64,000 bases of DNA from Leifsonia soli (GCF_013408745.1 NZ_JACCBJ010000001.1:496001-560000); one strand, 5' to 3'. Shown: positions 34,277-42,708, numbered from the stretch's first letter. Numbers and translations: made by a program. The notes: a model not told the origin generated them from the sequence alone.

Positions 34277-35585
34277 TTCCGCCCCTCCTTCCGTTCACGA
34301 TGCGGATGCTTCCGGTCTCGTCGGACGGCGCCGTGCGTTTCACGGGCTCGTCCTCGTCTTGACTTCGCCAGTCGTCGGGGAGCAGATAGTCGAGGATGTC
34401 GTCGATGGTCACCACCCCGACGAGACGATGCTTGTCGTCGACCACGGGGACCGAGACGAGGTTGTAGGACGCGAGGATGCGCGACACCTCGGCGGCGGAG
34501 GTGTCGGCGGTGACCGGCTCGAGGCTCGGGTCGAGCAGGGTGCCGAGACGCACGTGAGGCGGGTAGCGCAGCATGCGCTGGAAGTGCACGACGCCGAGGA
34601 ACCGGCCCGTCGGCGGCTCGTACGGCGGCAGGGTGACGCACACGGCGGCGCCGAGCGCCGGCGCGAGCTCGTGGCGGCGGATCAGGGCGAGGCCCTCCGC
34701 GACGGTGGCGTCCGCCGAGACGATGATGGGCTCGGTCGTCATCAGACCGCCCGCGGTGTCGGGGTTGTAGCTGAGGAGCATGCGGACGTCCTCCGCCTCC
34801 TCCGGCTCCATCAGCTCCAGCAGGTGCTCGCCGCGCTCGTCGGAGAGCTGCGCGATGAGGTCGGCGGCGTCGTCCGGCTCCATCTGGTCGAGCACGTCGG
34901 CCGCACGATCGTCGTTGAGCTGGGCGAGGATCTGCACCTGCTCGCTCTCGGGCATCTCTTCCAGCACGTCGGCGAGGCGGTCGTCCGGCAGCTCCTCCGC
35001 GACCTCCAGCATCCGCTGCTGGGGGAGGTCCAGGAGGGTGTTCGCGAGATCGGCGGGCTTCAGCTCCGAGTAGGTGGCGATGAGCTGCTCGGCGGACTGC
35101 GCCTCACCGAGCTTCTGCTTCTCGCGCACCTCGTTCCAGGTCACGAAGGTCGTCGCGCCCTTGGCGAAGGGAGAGCCGCCCGCCTTGGGCTTGCGGACGA
35201 ACAGCTGGCTGACCGCCCAGTCGCCCGTCTCCGTCTCCTCGATCGCGACATCCTCGATGGTGGCCTCGCCGCCGCCGTCGGCGAAGACCACGCGGCGGCC
35301 GAGGAGCTCGGCGATCACGCGCACCTCGCCGCCGCGCTGCTCGAACCGGCGCATGTTGATGATGCCGTTGGTGATGATCTGCCCGCTGCCGATGCTGGTG
35401 ACCCGCCCGATGGACAGGAACACGCGGCGCTTCCCGGGGATCTCGACGATCAGCCCGACGACGCGGGGCGGGTCGTTCTTGCGGTAGACGACCAGCACGT
35501 CTCTGACCTTGCCGACCCGGTCTCCGACGGGGTCGAACACGGTCGTCCCGGCCAGGCGGGCGACGAAGACTCTGGGCGAACTCAC
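34263..35585 (-). CDS. MgtE N-terminal and CBS domain protein without a transport pore
   Basis: The 440-residue soluble protein starts with two PRC-barrel-like segments (about residues 5-75 and 80-150), then an MgtE N-domain of helical repeats (LANTLLDLPQQRMLEVAEELPDDRLADVLEEMPESE ... DDAADLIAQL, about 185-280), then two CBS domains (about 285-420; the second contains VPVVDDKHRLVGVVTIDDILDYL). In MgtE channels this N-CBS unit senses Mg2+ and gates the pore, but here no membrane segment follows. The GTG at 35585 lies six bases after the minus-strand TAGGTT. It heads the operon with DUF1003 and mrp. Confidence 0.88.
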   Translation of the reverse strand: MSSPRVFVARLAGTTVFDPVGDRVGKVRDVLVVYRKNDPPRVVGLIVEIPGKRRVFLSIGRVTSIGSGQIITNGIINMRRFEQRGGEVRVIAELLGRRVVFADGGGEATIEDVAIEETETGDWAVSQLFVRKPKAGGSPFAKGATTFVTWNEVREKQKLGEAQSAEQLIATYSELKPADLANTLLDLPQQRMLEVAEELPDDRLADVLEEMPESEQVQILAQLNDDRAADVLDQMEPDDAADLIAQLSDERGEHLLELMEPEEAEDVRMLLSYNPDTAGGLMTTEPIIVSADATVAEGLALIRRHELAPALGAAVCVTLPPYEPPTGRFLGVVHFQRMLRYPPHVRLGTLLDPSLEPVTADTSAAEVSRILASYNLVSVPVVDDKHRLVGVVTIDDILDYLLPDDWRSQDEDEPVKRTAPSDETGSIRIVNGRRGGSGRR

Positions 35586-35662
35586 TCTATTAACCTAGCC
35601 CTCACAGGGGAACGACGGCTGTTTCCTGTGCCCTCCCGAAGCCTGGATGGAACAATGGGGGA

Positions 35663-36310
35663 ATGAGCACACCGGGGCTGAACAACCAGCGCAACCGCAT
35701 CCTCTTCCCGACCCTCCCGCGAGGCGAGGTCGTCGCCACCTTCGAGAGCTACCCCGAGGCGCAGCAGGCGGTCGACGTCCTGGCCCGCGCCGACTTCCCC
35801 GTGGACAAGGTCTCCATCGTCGGCAGCGACCTCAAGAGCGTCGAGCGCGTCACCGGAAAGCTGACCTGGGGACGCGTCGCGCTGGCGGGCGCTGCGTCCG
35901 GCGCGTGGCTCGGCATCTTCTTCGGACTGCTGCTCATCATCTTCTCGCCGTCGGTCAGCCTCGCGTTCGTGCTCGCCGCCCTGCTGCTCGGCGCCGGCTT
36001 CGGGATGCTGTGGGGCATCGTCTCGTACGCCATCAACCGGCGGAGGCGCGACTTCACGTCGATCCAGCAGGTGATCGCGACCAGCTACTCGGTGCTCGTC
36101 GACTCCGATCTCGGCAACCGCGCGCGCAACCTGCTGGCGAGCGGCGGAGCGGAGGAGCCTGCCCCCGCACCCGGCTGGACGCCGCCCGCGCAGCCGCAGC
36201 ATCCGTCCGACCCGCCGCCCGCGCCGCCCGCGTCGGCGCCGCCCGCCGCTGCGCCGCCCGCGGCTGCGCCGCCCGCGGAGGGGGAGCGCCCGCCGGCACC
36301 TCCCGCGTGA
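35663..36310 (+). CDS. GSP17M-like (general stress protein) domain membrane protein
   Basis: The 215-residue protein has the short alpha/beta domain of the GSP17M/YflT type (EVVATFESYPEAQQAVDVLARADFPVDKVSIVGSDL, about residues 20-60), then two membrane helices (about 72-95 and 97-120), then a cytoplasmic helix and a Pro/Ala-rich tail with repeated PPAAAPPA units. Its role is unknown, and relatives are general-stress proteins. The tail is coded by a GC-rich repeated stretch (36230-36275). It is divergent from the MgtE-like operon. The ATG lies six bases after AACAAT. Confidence 0.8.
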   Translation: MSTPGLNNQRNRILFPTLPRGEVVATFESYPEAQQAVDVLARADFPVDKVSIVGSDLKSVERVTGKLTWGRVALAGAASGAWLGIFFGLLLIIFSPSVSLAFVLAALLLGAGFGMLWGIVSYAINRRRRDFTSIQQVIATSYSVLVDSDLGNRARNLLASGGAEEPAPAPGWTPPAQPQHPSDPPPAPPASAPPAAAPPAAAPPAEGERPPAPPA

Positions 36311-36314
36311 GACG

Positions 36315-36344
36315 GAACGGCGCCGCCTCGGAGCGGCGCCGTTC
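36315..36344. terminator. Terminator between the GSP17M-like gene and aminopeptidase P
   Basis: GAACGGCGCCGC at 36315-36326 pairs perfectly with GCGGCGCCGTTC at 36333-36344 around a six-base loop. It lies five bases after the stop of the plus-strand gene and near the end of the convergent one. Confidence 0.82.
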
Positions 36345-36368
36345 TCGGCCTCCGCGCCCTCAGCGCCC

Positions 36369-37970
36369 TCAGCGCTGCGAGAGCCGCCGCACCCATGCCT
36401 CCACATCGTCGGCCGTGCGCGGGATGCCGGCGGAGAGGTTCTCCGCGCCGTCGTCGGTGACCAGGATGTTGTCCTCGATCCGGACGCCGATGCCGCGGAA
36501 CCGCTCGGGGACCGTCAGGTCGTCGGGCTGGAAGTAGAGCCCCGGCTCGATCGTGAACACCATGCCCGGCTGCAGAACGCCGTCCAGGTAGAGCTCCCGG
36601 CGGGCCTGTGCGCAGTCGTGCACGTCGAGCCCGAGGTGGTGGCTCGTCCCGTGCACCATGTAGCGGCGGTGCTGCTGGTTCTCGGGCTCCAGCGCCTCCT
36701 CGGCGCTGACGGGGAGGAGACCCCACTCGGCGGTGCGCCGCGCGATGACCGCCATCGCCGTCGCGTGGATCTCGCGGAACCGGATGCCGGGGCGCACGAT
36801 CGCGAACGCCGCGTCCGCCGCCTCCCGCACCGTCTCGTAGATCAGGCGCTGCGTCTCCGTGAACGTGCCGTCGATGGGGAAGGTGCGGGTGATGTCGGCC
36901 GTGTAGTAGCTGTCGAGCTCGACCCCCGCATCCAGCAGGATGAGGTCGCCGGGCACCACGGGGCCGTCGTTGCGCGTCCAGTGCAGGATGCACGCGTGCG
37001 GTCCACTCGCCGCGATCGTGTCGTACCCGACCGCGTTGCCGTCGGCGCGGGCGCGGCCGTAGAAGACGCCCTCCACCAGCCGCTCGCCGCGCGGGTGCGC
37101 CGTGATGCGCGGGAGGTCGGCGATCACGTCGTCGAAGCCGCGGGCCGTCGCCGCGACCGCCGCGCGGAGCTCGGCGATCTCGTCGTCGTCCTTCACCAGG
37201 CGGAGCTCGGAGAGGTCGCGGGCCAGCCGGTCGTCGTCCGCGTGGTCCTCCGGGTCGAGCTCGGCGTCGGTGCCGGTGCCCGCGGTGCCGGCGTCCAGGA
37301 GCAGGCGGGCCGCATCCACCTCGTCGGTGATGCCGCGGTCGGCCTCGCGCAGCACGAGGGTGTCGCCGTCGACCGCGTCGAGCACGGAGCGCACCTCGGC
37401 GATGCCGCGCGTCTCCAGCGCGAGGTCGCCGGCGACCTGCGCGAGCGACGGGCGGGGACCGATCCAGAACTCGCCGATCTCCGGGTTCGCGTAGAACTCG
37501 TCGGAGTCGCGGCCGGCTCGCTCGCGGAAGTACAGCGTCGCCTCGTGGCCGGATGCCGTCGGCTCCATGACCAGCACGCTGCCCGGCTCGGAGTCCGACC
37601 CCCAGCCGGTCAGGTAGGCGAAGGCCGAGTGCGCGCGGAACGGGTAGTCGGTGTCGTTCGAACGCTGCGCGAGGCGCCCGGCCGGGATGATCAGGCGCTT
37701 GCCCGGGAACAGCTCGGACACGCGGGAACGGCGCGCCGCCGCGTACTGCGCCTGACGTCGGGGCGCAGGCACGACCTCCGGACGCTCGGCCCAGCCGGAG
37801 CCGATGTACTCCCGGAAGGCGTCGGAGCCGGGAGTGGTGGAGCGGTTCTGCGTCGCCCGGGGAGCCTCGTCGGACTCGGCGGCGACGGGTTCTGCAACGA
37901 CTGTTTCTGCAACGACTGTTTCTGCAACGACGGTCTCTGGCGTGGTCGGCTGGGAGGACATGACGTCCAT
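36369..37970 (-). CDS. pepP: Xaa-Pro aminopeptidase (aminopeptidase P family)
   Basis: The 533-residue metallopeptidase removes N-terminal residues that precede proline. It has the N-terminal creatinase-like domain (FPGKRLIIPAG ... FAYLTGWGSDSEPGSVLVM) and the pita-bread catalytic domain with the metal ligands in LLDAGVELDSYYTADITRTFP (two Asp), MVHGTSHHLGLDVHD (His), MVFTIEPGLYF (Glu) and GIGVRIEDNI (Glu). The N-terminal 35 residues are a low-complexity extension with three VAETV repeats coded by a 15-bp tandem repeat. The start may be ATG 37970 or 37961. No signal peptide is seen. Confidence 0.92.
   Translation of the reverse strand: MDVMSSQPTTPETVVAETVVAETVVAEPVAAESDEAPRATQNRSTTPGSDAFREYIGSGWAERPEVVPAPRRQAQYAAARRSRVSELFPGKRLIIPAGRLAQRSNDTDYPFRAHSAFAYLTGWGSDSEPGSVLVMEPTASGHEATLYFRERAGRDSDEFYANPEIGEFWIGPRPSLAQVAGDLALETRGIAEVRSVLDAVDGDTLVLREADRGITDEVDAARLLLDAGTAGTGTDAELDPEDHADDDRLARDLSELRLVKDDDEIAELRAAVAATARGFDDVIADLPRITAHPRGERLVEGVFYGRARADGNAVGYDTIAASGPHACILHWTRNDGPVVPGDLILLDAGVELDSYYTADITRTFPIDGTFTETQRLIYETVREAADAAFAIVRPGIRFREIHATAMAVIARRTAEWGLLPVSAEEALEPENQQHRRYMVHGTSHHLGLDVHDCAQARRELYLDGVLQPGMVFTIEPGLYFQPDDLTVPERFRGIGVRIEDNILVTDDGAENLSAGIPRTADDVEAWVRRLSQR
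37891..37935 (-). repeat. Three 15-bp tandem repeats inside the aminopeptidase P N-terminus
   Basis: Units TCTGCAACGACTGTT at 37891-37905 and 37906-37920 are identical, and the third (37921-37935) differs at two bases. They code the in-frame repeat VAETV before the folded part of the enzyme. Copy number could change by slippage without breaking the frame. Confidence 0.8.
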
Positions 37971-38029
37971 TCTTCCACCCGCAGGCCGCCTTGCGCCCGG
38001 CCGGTCAGCGCCCTCCTAGGATGGTCACC

Positions 38030-38902
38030 ATGGCTGATGCGCGGCGGTTCCGAGGTCCCGTCGACCTGCACACGCACTCCAGCGTGTCCGACGGGACGCA
38101 GACCCCGGCCGAGCTGATCCGCGCCGCCGCCGACGCGGGGCTGGGCACCGTCGCCCTCACGGATCACGACTCGACGGCCGGCTGGTCCGAGGCGGCGGCC
38201 GAGTCCGCCCGCGCCGGCATCACCGTCATCCCCGGGATGGAGCTGTCGACCCGCATCGAGTTCGCGAGCGTCCACATGCTCGGCTACCTCTTCGATCCGT
38301 CGGACGAGGCGCTCATGGCCGAGACGCGCCGCATCCGCGACGGCCGCATGCGCCGGGCCGAGGACATGGTGCGCCGCATCTCCGAGGACTACGACATCAC
38401 CTGGGCCGACGTGCTCGCGCAGGCGACGGAGGGCGCGACGGTCGGGCGGCCCCACATCGCGGACGCCCTCGTCGCTCGCGGGCTGGCCTCGGATCGCAGT
38501 GCGGCCTTCGAGGGCATCCTGCACTGGCGGAGCGGATACTTCCAGCCGCACTACGCGCCGGATCCGCTGACCGGCGTCCGTCTCATCCGCGGGGCGGGCG
38601 GGCTGCCCGTGCTCGCGCATCCTGCGACGGGAGGCCGCGGCCGGGTCATCCCCGAGGACCGGCTGCGGCGCCTCGTCGACGCCGGACTGTTCGGTCTGGA
38701 ACTGGACCACCGTGAGAACAAGGCCGACGGGGTCGAACGCCTGCGCGAGCTGGCTGCGCGCTACGGCCTCCGCATCACGGGGTCGAGCGACTATCACGGC
38801 GCGGGAAAGCCGAACCGGTTGGGTGAGAACACCACCGATCCGGCCGTGGTCGACGCGATGATCGAAGAAGCGACAGGCGCGGCGCCTTTCTACGCTCCGT
38901 GA
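38030..38902 (+). CDS. PHP-domain phosphoesterase (RNase AM / YciV-like)
   Basis: The 290-residue protein has the PHP metal-site motifs in order: DLHTHSSVSDG near residue 10, ALTDHDST, PGMELST, the HPATGGRG region and the final GSSDYHG. The layout is that of the TrpH/YciV subgroup, whose E. coli member (RNase AM) is a 5'-3' exonuclease for short RNAs and 3',5'-nucleoside bisphosphates. The activity here is inferred. TAGGAT lies seven bases before the ATG at 38030. ATG 38021 is an alternative. Confidence 0.9.
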   Translation: MADARRFRGPVDLHTHSSVSDGTQTPAELIRAAADAGLGTVALTDHDSTAGWSEAAAESARAGITVIPGMELSTRIEFASVHMLGYLFDPSDEALMAETRRIRDGRMRRAEDMVRRISEDYDITWADVLAQATEGATVGRPHIADALVARGLASDRSAAFEGILHWRSGYFQPHYAPDPLTGVRLIRGAGGLPVLAHPATGGRGRVIPEDRLRRLVDAGLFGLELDHRENKADGVERLRELAARYGLRITGSSDYHGAGKPNRLGENTTDPAVVDAMIEEATGAAPFYAP

Positions 38903-38948
38903 GCACCACGACGTAGCCTGGTCCCCGGAGACGATCGGGGCGAGAAGG

Positions 38949-40091
38949 ATGCGAGGTGCGCGGGTGAGACGGTTGTGGCGAGGATCGGCGGTCACCGCTG
39001 CCCTGACGGCCGTCCTCGTGGTCGCTGCCGGTGTCGCGCCCGCGAACGCCGACGGTTACCCCTCGTGGGACGACGTCCAGGCCGCGAAGAACAACGCGAG
39101 TGCGGCCCAGGCGGAGGTCGACCGGATCAACGGGCTGCTCACCACCCTGCAGACAGCAGCGAACGCCGCGGGCGATCTCGCCGTGAAGCGGCTGGGGGAG
39201 TACGGGACGGCGGAGACGGCGCTGCAGACGGCGACCGCCAAGGCACAGAGTCTGGCCGAGAAGGCCCAGGAGGCGTCGGCCGAGGCGGATGCGCTCAAAA
39301 CGCAGAGCGGAAAGCTCGCCGAGCAGCTCACCCGCGCCGGCACGTCATCCGTGTCGTTGCGGCTGTTCCTCAGCCCGAACGCCGCGCGCTCCGACTCGCT
39401 GCTGTACCAGCTGGGTGCCGTGTCGAAGCTCGCCGACCAGGCCAGCTCGCTGTACGCCCGGGCGAATGCGCAGAGGAACCTCGCCGCGTCCCTGAGCGAG
39501 CAGGCGACCAGCGCCCAGAAAGTCCGCGATCAGCTCGCGGTGGAGGCGAAGAAGGCTCTCGAGGCGGCGACCGCAGCGAAACAGGCCGCCGACGCCCAGC
39601 TCGCGGACCAGAAGCAGCACGCGGACACGCTGTACGCCCAGCTGGCGACCCTGAAGAACACCGAGGCGTCCGTCGAGAAGTCCTACGCCGAAGGTCAGGC
39701 CGCCGCTGCGGCTGCCGCGGCCGCCGCGAACCCGGGCGGAGGATCGGACGGTTTCGCTCCGCCGCCCGGCATGGTGGTCGACCCGGCAGGCGCCCAGGCG
39801 TACGCCGCCAGCCGCCTGTCCGCCTTCGGCTGGGGCGGTGACCAGATGGGCTGCCTGATCAAGCTGTGGAACCACGAGTCCGGGTGGCGCGCAGACGCCT
39901 ACAACACGTCGAGCGGCGCCTACGGCATCCCGCAGGCGTGGCCCGCGAGCAAGATGTCGTCGGCCGGCCCGGACTGGCTGACGAACCAGAACACCCAGGT
40001 CAATTGGGGGCTCGACTACATCAACCGCAGCTACGGCTCCCCGTGCCGGGCGTGGAACTTCGAGATGAGCCACGACCCCAACTGGTACTGA
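38949..40091 (+). CDS. Secreted coiled-coil protein with C-terminal lytic transglycosylase-like domain
   Basis: The 380-residue protein has a signal peptide (basic start, hydrophobic AVTAALTAVLVVAAGVAPANA, cleavage near residue 35), then about 200 residues of Ala/Gln/Glu-rich coiled coil (residues 40-240), a short Ala and Gly/Pro linker, and a C-terminal lysozyme-like domain (GCLIKLWNHESGWRADAYNTSSGAYGIPQ ... WGLDYINRSYGSPCRAWN). Glu in NHESGW is the likely catalytic acid. This layout recalls cell-wall hydrolases whose coiled coil keeps them inhibited until activated at division. A TAGCCT box at 38913 gives a short leader. Confidence 0.87.
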   Translation: MRGARVRRLWRGSAVTAALTAVLVVAAGVAPANADGYPSWDDVQAAKNNASAAQAEVDRINGLLTTLQTAANAAGDLAVKRLGEYGTAETALQTATAKAQSLAEKAQEASAEADALKTQSGKLAEQLTRAGTSSVSLRLFLSPNAARSDSLLYQLGAVSKLADQASSLYARANAQRNLAASLSEQATSAQKVRDQLAVEAKKALEAATAAKQAADAQLADQKQHADTLYAQLATLKNTEASVEKSYAEGQAAAAAAAAAANPGGGSDGFAPPPGMVVDPAGAQAYAASRLSAFGWGGDQMGCLIKLWNHESGWRADAYNTSSGAYGIPQAWPASKMSSAGPDWLTNQNTQVNWGLDYINRSYGSPCRAWNFEMSHDPNWY

Positions 40092-40129
40092 CCGCGCCCT
40101 CGCTCTTGTCCCCGTCCCCGTCCCAAGCG

Positions 40130-40190
40130 AACAGCTCCTGAGTTTTTCGCTCCGATCCGGCCGGATCGGGCGAAAAACTCAGGAGCTGTT
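40130..40190. repeat. Family A palindromic element, copy 2
   Basis: Two perfect 20-base arms (40130-40149 and 40171-40190) share the core CAGCTCCTGAGTTTTTCG with copy 1 at 20461-20534. Here the 21-base loop itself is almost wholly the perfect palindrome CCGATCCGGCCGGATCGG, so the element can fold into one long hairpin. It lies between the convergent lytic-enzyme and DEAD-helicase genes. Confidence 0.85.
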
Positions 40191-40206
40191 GGTGTCGGGG
40201 CCGGGG

Positions 40207-41715
40207 TCAGCTGGCGGGAGTGGTGGCGGAGCCGCCGCGCGAGCGACGGCGACGACGGCGCGGGGCGCTGTTGCCGTCGCGGTGCTGCGATCCGCCGCCG
40301 TCGTGCGTGCCGGCGGCCGGGGCCTTCGCCTCGCCGCCTTCCGGCGCGGAGCCCTCCGGGGCCGTCGAGCCCGGGGACGAGCCCTGGCCGGAGCCGCGCG
40401 TGCGTCGGCGACGGTTGCTGCTCGAACGCTCGCCGCTGTCCGGGCCGGTGGAGTCGGTGCGGCCCCCGCGCGACTCCGGCGCCTTCACGGCCGGGGTCGG
40501 CTTGAGCCGGCCCTTGACGCCCTGGGGGATGTCGAGGTCGGTGTACAGGTGCGGCGACGACGAGTAGGTCTCGGTCGGCTCCGGCTGCCCGAACTCGAGC
40601 GCCTTGTTGATGAGGGCCCACTTGTGCAGGTCCTCCCAGTCGACGAAGGTCACGGCGATGCCGGTCTTGCCCGCGCGGCCGGTGCGCCCAGCGCGGTGCA
40701 GGTAGGTCTTCTCGTCGTCCGGGATGGTGTGGTTGATGACGTGCGTCACGTCGTCGACGTCGATGCCGCGGGCGGCCACGTCGGTGGCGATCAGGATGTC
40801 CTTCTTGCCCGCCTTGAACGCGGCCATGGCACGCTCGCGCTGCTCCTGGTTGAGATCGCCGTGCACGGCGGCGGCGTTGAATCCGCGGTCGTTGAGCTCC
40901 TCGACCAGCTTGGCGGCGGCGCGCTTCGTCCGGGTGAAGATCACGGTCTTGCCGCGGCCCTCGGCCTGGAGGATGCGGGCGATGACCTCGTCCTTGTCGA
41001 GCGAGTGCGCGCGGTAGATCAGGTGCTTGATGTTCGCCTGGATCTGGCCCTCGTCCGGGTCGGTCGCACGGATGTGGACCGGCCGGGTCATGAACCGGCG
41101 CGCGAGCGCGACGATCGGGCCCGGCATTGTCGCCGAGAAGAGCATGGTGTGGCGCGTGGCCGGCGTCTGCGCGAACAGCTTCTCGATGTCCGAGAGGAAG
41201 CCGAGGTCGAGCATCTTGTCGGCCTCGTCGAGCACCATCTCCTGCACGTTGCCGAGGTTCAGCAGGCGCTGACCGGCGAGGTCGAGCAGACGGCCCGGGG
41301 TGCCGACGACGATCTGGGCGCCGCCCTTCAGCTGGGCGATCTGGCCCTCGTAGGCCTTGCCGCCGTAGATGCTGGCGATGGAGGTCGGGCGTCCGGCAGC
41401 GGCCGTCTCGAGGTCTTCGTAGACCTGGATGGCCAGCTCGCGGGTGGGAACGACGACGAGCGCCTTCACGCCGGGCTCGGGGTTCGGGCCGAGCCGCTGG
41501 ATGAGGGGGAGGCCGAAGCCGAGGGTCTTGCCCGTTCCGGTCTTCGCCTGGCCGATGATGTCCTGACCGGTGAGGGCGAGAGGGATGGTCTGCGCCTGGA
41601 TGGGGAACGGCTCGATGATGCCCTTGGCGGCGAGCTGATCCACCATGTCCTGGTCGATGTTCAGTTCTGAGAAAGTCACTGGTGAATTGCCTGTCGATTC
41701 GATTGGAGTGTCCAC
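40207..41715 (-). CDS. DEAD-box RNA helicase
   Basis: The roughly 502-residue protein has all DEAD-box motifs: the Q motif (TFSELNIDQDM...PFPIQAQTIP), motif I AKTGTGKT at about 57-64, Ia PTRELA, motif II DEAD, motif III SAT, ARGIDV and HRAGRTGRAG. After the two RecA domains comes a long basic Arg/Ser/Gly tail with NRRRRTR and RRRRRRSRG clusters that should bind RNA. This RhlE/CsdA-like form often acts in ribosome assembly or cold growth. The start is uncertain: GTG 41715 (used here) or GTG 41679. The promoter box is probably TAGGCT near 41775 on the minus strand. Confidence 0.92.
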   Translation of the reverse strand: MDTPIESTGNSPVTFSELNIDQDMVDQLAAKGIIEPFPIQAQTIPLALTGQDIIGQAKTGTGKTLGFGLPLIQRLGPNPEPGVKALVVVPTRELAIQVYEDLETAAAGRPTSIASIYGGKAYEGQIAQLKGGAQIVVGTPGRLLDLAGQRLLNLGNVQEMVLDEADKMLDLGFLSDIEKLFAQTPATRHTMLFSATMPGPIVALARRFMTRPVHIRATDPDEGQIQANIKHLIYRAHSLDKDEVIARILQAEGRGKTVIFTRTKRAAAKLVEELNDRGFNAAAVHGDLNQEQRERAMAAFKAGKKDILIATDVAARGIDVDDVTHVINHTIPDDEKTYLHRAGRTGRAGKTGIAVTFVDWEDLHKWALINKALEFGQPEPTETYSSSPHLYTDLDIPQGVKGRLKPTPAVKAPESRGGRTDSTGPDSGERSSSNRRRRTRGSGQGSSPGSTAPEGSAPEGGEAKAPAAGTHDGGGSQHRDGNSAPRRRRRRSRGGSATTPAS

Positions 41716-41804
41716 GCCCTGTTTCTCTGTCGCAGGCGTAGGGCCGTCGATCCTGCGCCGACGGCGTCCCCAGCCTACTGGACGGTGCCGATACACTGCT
41801 GAGC

Positions 41805-42521
41805 GTGTCGACTTGGTTCACCCGGCGACGGCCTTCCGTCGAGCTCCCGCGCCTGACTCCGCGGGCGCGCTCGCTGCCGACCGTGCGCGTGGACCTGCAC
41901 GAAGTCATGCCGGACCTGCTGCCGTATCTGGGCCAGGCGGCCTACCTGCAGCTGGAGCAGTTCGAGACGCTGTCGCGCGTCGCGGCCGAGGCCGGCGACC
42001 TGCACGACAAAGGCCTCATCTCCGCCGCGGCGGGTCACGCCCTGTCGAAGCACCAGGGGATCGTGGCCGAGATCCGGCGCCGTGGCGACGACCCGGCCGA
42101 CGCGATGAAGCCGTTCGCCGATGAGATCGAGGGCTTCAGCGCGCTCATCGTCGGGGCGGACTGGCGAGAGACGCTGCTCTCGGCGCTGGTGACGGGCGGG
42201 CTGCTCGACGACTTCTTCATCCGGCTCGCTGCGGGCCTGCCCGGCGACGTCGGGCCGCGCCTCGCGCACCTGCTCGGCTCCGAGTCCGGCCAGGAGGGTG
42301 TGCTGGAGGTGCTGCGCGGGCAGATCGCGGCCGATCCGCTGCTCGGATCGCGCCTCGCGATGTGGGGCAGGAGGCTCGTCGGCGACACGCTGCTCGTCGC
42401 CCGGTCGGCCCTGCACCTCTCGGGCAACCGCGCCACCGACGACGCGCGCATCGAGCCGATCTTCACGGAGCTGATCGCCGCACACACGCGTCGCATGGAC
42501 GCGCTCGGCCTGACCGCGTAG
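41805..42521 (+). CDS. Ferritin-like fold protein, MiaE-like
   Basis: The 238-residue helical protein resembles the actinobacterial ferritin-like / tRNA-(MiaE)-like hydroxylase family. It has LLPYLGQAAYLQLEQFETLSRVAAEAGDLHDKGLISAAAGHALSKHQGIV early, with Glu and ExxH-type residues that could bind a di-iron centre, and a matching late helix pair (GLLDDFFIRLA). Whether it hydroxylates tRNA is not known. The GTG start follows TACACT by seven bases. It is divergent from the DEAD-box helicase with 89 bp between the starts, which is compatible with a shared role in RNA but does not prove one. Confidence 0.82.
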   Translation: MSTWFTRRRPSVELPRLTPRARSLPTVRVDLHEVMPDLLPYLGQAAYLQLEQFETLSRVAAEAGDLHDKGLISAAAGHALSKHQGIVAEIRRRGDDPADAMKPFADEIEGFSALIVGADWRETLLSALVTGGLLDDFFIRLAAGLPGDVGPRLAHLLGSESGQEGVLEVLRGQIAADPLLGSRLAMWGRRLVGDTLLVARSALHLSGNRATDDARIEPIFTELIAAHTRRMDALGLTA

Positions 42522-42530
42522 CGTTCCCGC

Positions 42531-42708
42531 GCACCATTCGGCACGAATTCGCGCCGTTCGGCACGAATTCGCACCGTTCGGCACGAATTCGCGCCATTCG
42601 GCACGAATCGCGACGTTCGGCATTCGGCACGAAATCGCGCCGTTCGGCACGAAATCGCGCCGTTCGGCACGAAATTCGGCACGAAATCGCGCCATTCGGC
42701 ACGAAATC
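42531..42708. repeat. Tandem array of a 20-bp unit with internal dyad symmetry
   Basis: Eight consecutive units of the form GCRCCRTTCGGCACGAAWTC fill the gap between two convergent genes. Units 1-3, 6 and 8 are exactly 20 bp. Unit 4 is one base shorter, and units 5 (27 bp) and 7 (32 bp) contain an extra partial core. The core TTCGGCACGAA occurs nine times in full and is itself an inverted repeat (TTCG-GCA-CGAA). The first units end in GAATTC and later ones in GAAATC. There are no unique spacers, so it is not a CRISPR array. Confidence 0.92.

Noticed and set aside
20461..40190. Family A and B palindromes as ordinary insertion-sequence ends
   Set aside because: No transposase lies between or near the copies, the loops are only 14-22 bases, and no target-site duplication is visible.
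42531..42708. Possible CRISPR array
   Set aside because: Units are directly contiguous with no unique spacers, the unit is only 20 bp, and no cas gene is present.
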